Positions 59,888 through 64,000 of a stretch of DNA of 64,000 bases are shown here, piece by piece. Under the pieces are notes generated by a model, which had not been told where the DNA came from, did not search any database, and saw only the letters and a program-made list of their open reading frames with translations. The stretch comes from Sciurus carolinensis (Eukaryota; Chordata; Mammalia; Rodentia; Sciuridae): positions 91,436,932 to 91,500,931 of the forward strand of contig NC_062232.1 of the NCBI RefSeq assembly GCF_902686445.1. The letters run 5' to 3'. A program made the translations under genes and the position numbers. How positions within the stretch are numbered: the stretch's first letter is position 1; every line of letters starts with the position of its first letter.

Positions 59888-61181
59888 GTGGGGGTTTTCA
59901 AGATGGCAGACTAGAGGGCGGCTGCATTTCACGTTGCTCCAGGACGCAGGATTCAAAAGAGGAGATAATGAGAGACTTGGGACCAACTCAAAGCCGCCGG
60001 GTGAGTCTCTCCTGTTGGGGAGGCGTCCCGGATGGGGCAGTAGCCCCGGAACACAGGGAACTTTGTGAAGTAGAGTTGCTCAGAGAGACGCCCCTCCCCC
60101 CACTGGAGCGGTAAACAGGGACAACTGGGATCATCGTAGAGGAGGCGGCTCAGCACAGCGCTTGGACTCGGAGCAACCACTGGGGCTCTGGGTGGCTGCC
60201 TGAGGAGGAGCTGCGTGGCGAGCTGTTTGAACTCAGAACGACCGCTCCTGAACACCGGTGGCCTGCCTGGAGGAAGAGCACGGTGGGTCACTTGGTCTCG
60301 GAGCCACCACTCCTGAACACCCGGGGGGCTACCCCGAGGAGGAGGAGGAGGAACAGGGCGGGTCACTTGGACTTGGAGTGACTGCCTAGGGCTATGGGCG
60401 GTTGGCGGGAGGAGGAGACACGAAGTGAGTTGCTTGGGCTCCTAGTGACTGCGTCGGAAACCCGGGCGCTGTCCGGAGGAGGAGGTGTGTGGTGGGTCTC
60501 TGGGTATTGGAGCTATTGTACGGGGCTCCAGGTGGCGGCTCAGAGGAGGGGACGCATAGCCAGGCGATTAGGTGCAGAGCAGGGTCCCAGGAGCTAGGTG
60601 GCTTCTTGCTGGAAGAGCCGCACAGAGACATGCCTAGGGGCGGAGCGAAGTTTCCAGGACTGCGGGCAGATTCTCTGGGAGAGGCAGCCTAAGGAGACTC
60701 GCCTGTGAAGGGTGAGGCTCCCAGGCCCAGGAGGTAGGTCCAGGCCCATGGGAACATTGCAGAGGAAGACAGCCTAGCCCAGGTGGTAGTTGTAGATTGA
60801 CGGGAACCTCTAGGAGGGCAACTGACCAGCGAGAGTCCCCACCGAGTAAGTCTTCCCTGCCGGGGGAGGTTTTCCCACAGGGACGGTTAAACCAGAGACA
60901 CAGGCACAAACAGGACTTGCCTCAGCCCACAGCCTAGTTCCCCATTGGATGACCATTGGTCAACAAGTGGAGGCACCTCTGCCCACTAGCAGGGAATATA
61001 CACCACCTGAGGGTCACCACCCCTAGAGAGGCAGCTTCTTCGTGGAGCTCTGCATTATCAACTTCCTCCAAGACTTCAGGCTACTGAAGGATAAGAGGGG
61101 ATATACTAGCAATCTTCAGGGCATTATAAGTCGATAGAGGAAATCTGCAATATCTTAATGACCCACTGATTCCTGAACAAT
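59888..61181 (+). mobile_element. L1 5'UTR (promoter) of a near full-length element
   Basis: Sharp switch from AT-rich to GC-rich sequence at GTGGGGGTTTTCAAGATGGC. The element start carries CAAGATGGC at 59,899-59,907, matching the YY1 site that fixes the start of human L1 transcription close to the 5' end. The 1.29-kb leader precedes ORF1, contains a degenerate ~66-bp tandem array (listed separately) and is CpG-bearing. The 5' TSD cannot be checked because the 3' end is outside the window. Confidence 0.9.
60161..60630 (+). repeat. Degenerate ~66-bp tandem array in the L1 5'UTR
   Basis: Seven unit starts with variants of CTTGGACTCGGAGC followed by GAGGAGGAG-type runs: 60,161, 60,225, 60,291, 60,366, 60,433, 60,500 and 60,564 (spacings 64, 66, 75, 67, 67, 64). 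The longer unit has an expanded GGA run. Analogous in position to monomers or VNTRs in other L1 promoters, but unlike mouse A/Tf/Gf monomers by eye. Confidence 0.8.
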
Positions 61182-62194
61182 ATGAGAAAACAAGGGAAGA
61201 AAATGCCCCAAACAAATCTAGATGTTACATCAATAAAATCCAACGACAGCATGGCAGAAGAAATGACAGAAAGGGAGTTCAGAATGTACATAATTAAAAT
61301 GATTAGGGAAGCAAATGATGAGATAAAAGAGCAAATGCAGGCATTGAATGATCGCACCAATCGACAGTTAACAGAGCAAATTCAGGAAGCAAAAGATCAT
61401 TTCAATAAAGAGTTAGAGATATTGAAAAAAAACCAAACAGAAATTCTTGAAATGAAGGAAACAATAAACCAAATTAAGAACTCCATAGAAAGCATAACCA
61501 ATAGGATAGAACACCTGGAAGACAGAACTTCAGATATTGAAGACAAAATATTTAACCTCGAAAACAAAGTTGAACAAACAGAGAAGATGGTAAGAAATCA
61601 TGAACAGAATCTCCAGAATTATGGGATATCATGAAAAGGCCAAATTTGAGAATTATTGGGATTGATGAAGGCTTAGAGAAACAAACCAAAGGAATGAACA
61701 ATCTATTCAATGAAATAATATCAGAAAATTTCCCAAATCTGAAGAATGAAATGGAAAATCAAGTCCAAGAGGCTTATAGGACTCCAAATACACAAAATTA
61801 CAACAGACCCACACCAAGGCACATTATAATGAAAATACCTAACATACAAAATAAAGACAGAATTTTAAAGGCTGTGAGAGAAAAGAACCAAATTACATTC
61901 AGGGGGAAACCAATATGGATATCAGCATATTTTTCAATTCAGACCCTAAAAGCTAGAAGGGCCTGGAACAACATTTTTCAAGCTCTGAAAGAAAATGGAT
62001 GCCAACCAAGAATCTTATACCCAGCAAAACTTACCTTCAAATTTGACGATGAAATAAAATCATTCCATGATAAACAAAAGCTAAAAGAATTTACAAAAAG
62101 AAAGACAGCATTACAGAACATTCTCAGCAAAATATTCCATGAGGAAGAGATAAAAAACAAAGAAGCAAATCAGCAAAGGGAGGAATTATCCTAA
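61182..62194 (+). pseudogene. L1 ORF1 (RNA-binding protein), broken by one frameshift
   Basis: Starts at ATG 61,182 and gives an N-terminal part rich in heptad-like Leu/Ile (EQMQALNDRTNRQLTEQIQ, NRIEHLEDRTSDIEDKIFNL), the coiled coil that trimerises ORF1p. The frame ends at 61,634 in ATGA, and the next frame from 61,631 continues the family order directly: MKRPNLRIIGIDEG (start of RRM), TPRHIIMKIP, FRGKPIWISAYFS, then the C-terminal domain with YPAKLTF and a Lys-rich end. A one-base loss near 61,615-61,624 (CAGAATTATGGG) explains the break. Together about 337 residues, the usual ORF1p size. ORF1p coats L1 RNA in the cytoplasmic RNP; this copy would yield only the coiled-coil half. Confidence 0.92.
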
Positions 62195-62252
62195 AGGAAC
62201 TGTCAAATAAAGGAGGAACCAAGATGTGTCAAAAATTTTAAATATGAACCAA

Positions 62253-63761
62253 ATGACCGGGAATACAAATCACATCTCAATAATAACCCTGAATGTTAAT
62301 GGCCTGAATTCATCAATCAAAAGACATAGACTGGCAGATTGGATTAAAAAGAAAGCTCCAACAATATGTTGCCTGCAAGAGACTCACCTCATAGAAAGAG
62401 ATACCCATAGACTAAAGGTGAAAGGATGGGGAAAAACATACCATGCACATGGACTCAGCAAAAAAGCTGGAGTATCCATCCTCATTTCAGATAATGTGGA
62501 CTTCAAGCCAATGTTAGTCAGAAGGGATAAAGAAGGACATTTCATACTGCTTAAGGGAAGCATAAATCAGCAAGATATAACAATCATAAACATCTATGCC
62601 CCAAACAGTGGCTCATCCATGTATGTTAAACAAATCCTTCTCAATTTTAGAAACCAAATAGACCAAAACACAATAATACTAGGTGATTTTAACACGCCTC
62701 TCTCGCCATTGGACAGATCTTCCAAACAAAAATTGAACAAAGAAACCATAGATCTCAATAACACAATCAATAATTTAGACTTAACAGACATTTATAGAAT
62801 ATACCATCCAACCAAGAGCGAATATACTTTCTTCTCAGCAGCACATGGATCCTTCTCTAAAATAGACCATATATTATGCCACAAAGCTAATGTCAGCAAA
62901 TACAAGAAGATAGAGACACGACCTTGTATTCTATCAGATCATAATGGATTGAAGTTAGAAATCAATGAAAGAGTAAAAAACAGAAACTACTCCAACACCT
63001 GGAGATTAAACAATATGCTATTATATGATGAATGGATAACAGAAGATATTAGGAAGGAAATTAAAAAATTCTTAGAGGTAAATGAGAACAAAGAAACATC
63101 ATATCAAAATCTCTGGGACACTATGAAAGCAGTACTTAGAGGAAAATTTATTTCATGGAGCGCATTTAATAAAAGAAGTAAAACTCAACAAATAAACGAC
63201 CTAACACTACAGCTCAAAGCCCTAGAAAAAGAAGAACAGACCAACACCAAAAGTAGTAGAAGACAGGAAATAGTTAAACTGAGAGCTGAAATCAACGAAA
63301 TTGAAACAAAAGAAACAATACAAAAAATTGACAAAATAAATAGTTGGTTCTTCGAAAAAATAAACAAAATTGATAAACCTTTAGCCACACTAACAAAGAG
63401 AAGACGAGAGAAAACCCAAATTACTAAAATTCGGAATGAACAAGGAAATATCACAACAGACACGACTGAAATACAAAACATAATTAGAAGCTATTTTGAA
63501 AACCTATACTCCAACAAAATAGAAAATTTCGAAGACATCAACAGGTTTCTAGAGACATATGAATTGCCTAAACTGAACGAGGAGGACATACACAATTTAA
63601 ATAGACCAAATTCAAGTAATGAAATAGAAGAAGTCATCAAAAGCCTACCAACAAAGAACAGTCCAGGACCAGATGGGTTCTCAACCGAGTTCTACAAAAC
63701 CTTTAAAGAAGAGCTCATTCCAATACTTCTCAAAGTATTCCATAAAATAGAAGAGGAGTGA
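62253..63761 (+). pseudogene. L1 ORF2, endonuclease plus start of reverse transcriptase; premature TGA
   Basis: Best start is ATG 62,253, aligning with the family start; the frame also has ATG 62,244 and is open from 62,226 (GTG). The APE-type endonuclease residues are all present by alignment: Asn14 (TLNVNG), Glu43 (LQETH), Asp145 and Asn147 (GDFNTP), Asp205 (KIDHI), His230 (SDHNG). A Lys/Glu-rich linker follows, then [13 protein letters not shown] at the RT entry. TGA at 63,759-63,761 replaces the expected Gly codon; the same frame stays open beyond it to the window end and reads on-family sequence ([30 protein letters not shown]). The catalytic RT FxDD lies outside. ORF2p nicks target DNA and copies L1 RNA there; this copy keeps only an endonuclease-containing product. 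Confidence 0.95.
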
Positions 63762-64000
63762 ACCCTCCCAAACTCATTCTGTGAAGCCAATATCACCCTG
63801 ATACCTAAACCAGACAGAGACACCTCGAGGAAAGAAAATTTCAGACCAATATCCTTAATGAACATCGACGCAAAAATTCTCAACAAAATTTTAGCAAATC
63901 GCATACAAAAACATATTAAAAAGATAGTGCACCATGATCAAGTGGGTTTCATCCCAGGGATGCAAGGTTGGTTCAACATCAGGAAATCAATAAATGTAAT
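63762..64000 (+). pseudogene. L1 ORF2 continuation after the premature stop (cut by window edge)
   Basis: Same reading frame as the preceding ORF2, without further stops: [20 protein letters not shown] at the start, then FRPISL and GFIPGMQGW, both hallmarks of L1 reverse transcriptase blocks before the catalytic aspartates. A single G to T change in GGA is the simplest cause of the interruption. Confidence 0.92.

Noticed and set aside
24451..64000. RTL9 (RGAG1) or another neighbouring X-linked gene upstream
   Set aside because: In human RTL9 lies further upstream; no long gag-like frame or other host exon was found here.

Overview
This is mammalian nuclear DNA, almost certainly from a squirrel-type rodent (Sciuridae or close relative) and from the X chromosome. 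Three things point there. The dominant young repeats are tRNA-Ala-derived ID SINEs and composite 7SL+ID (B1-dID type) SINEs. The L1 copies have 3' ends distinct from mouse or human L1. No mouse/rat B2 or B4 SINEs were recognised. The one gene that can be identified, AMMECR1, is X-linked in mammals.

The only host protein-coding sequence is AMMECR1 exon 1 on the minus strand (23,506-23,975). It lies in a CpG island of roughly 23.0-24.25 kb and ends in a consensus splice donor, TA|GTGAGT. Everything at lower coordinates (1-23,505) is therefore the 5' part of AMMECR1 intron 1; exons 2 onward are not in the window. Everything above about 24.4 kb is upstream intergenic or alternative-5'-end territory with no recognisable host exon.

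The rest is layered transposon sequence. Old layers are a Tigger/pogo-like DNA element (0.4 kb), a Tigger-like element (43.4-43.9 kb), a cluster of MER5-type hAT fragments (19.7-20.3 kb), L2 and MIR remnants, MaLR-like LTR fragments, and long antisense L1M fragments (0.8-2.1, 4.7-5.6, 29.4-33.4 and 37.2-38.3 kb). Younger layers are truncated lineage-specific L1 3' ends (1.2, 7.8, 9.5, 44.4 kb) and about 25 ID or 7SL-ID SINEs, many with clear target-site duplications (TSDs). At the right edge (59,888-64,000) an almost full-length L1 begins: a GC-rich 5'UTR with a degenerate ~66-bp tandem repeat, ORF1 broken by one frameshift, and ORF2 with intact endonuclease residues but an in-frame TGA. It runs off the window.

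No new multi-gene system is present. The least ordinary signals are a 213-bp, near-identical inverted repeat at 9,248-9,961, a 70-bp tailless tRNA-like insertion with an 11-bp TSD at 18.6 kb, two SINEs inserted at one target site with three TSD copies (52.6-52.95 kb), and the repeat array inside the L1 5'UTR. Repeat family names are from memory of consensus sequences and were not checked by database search.
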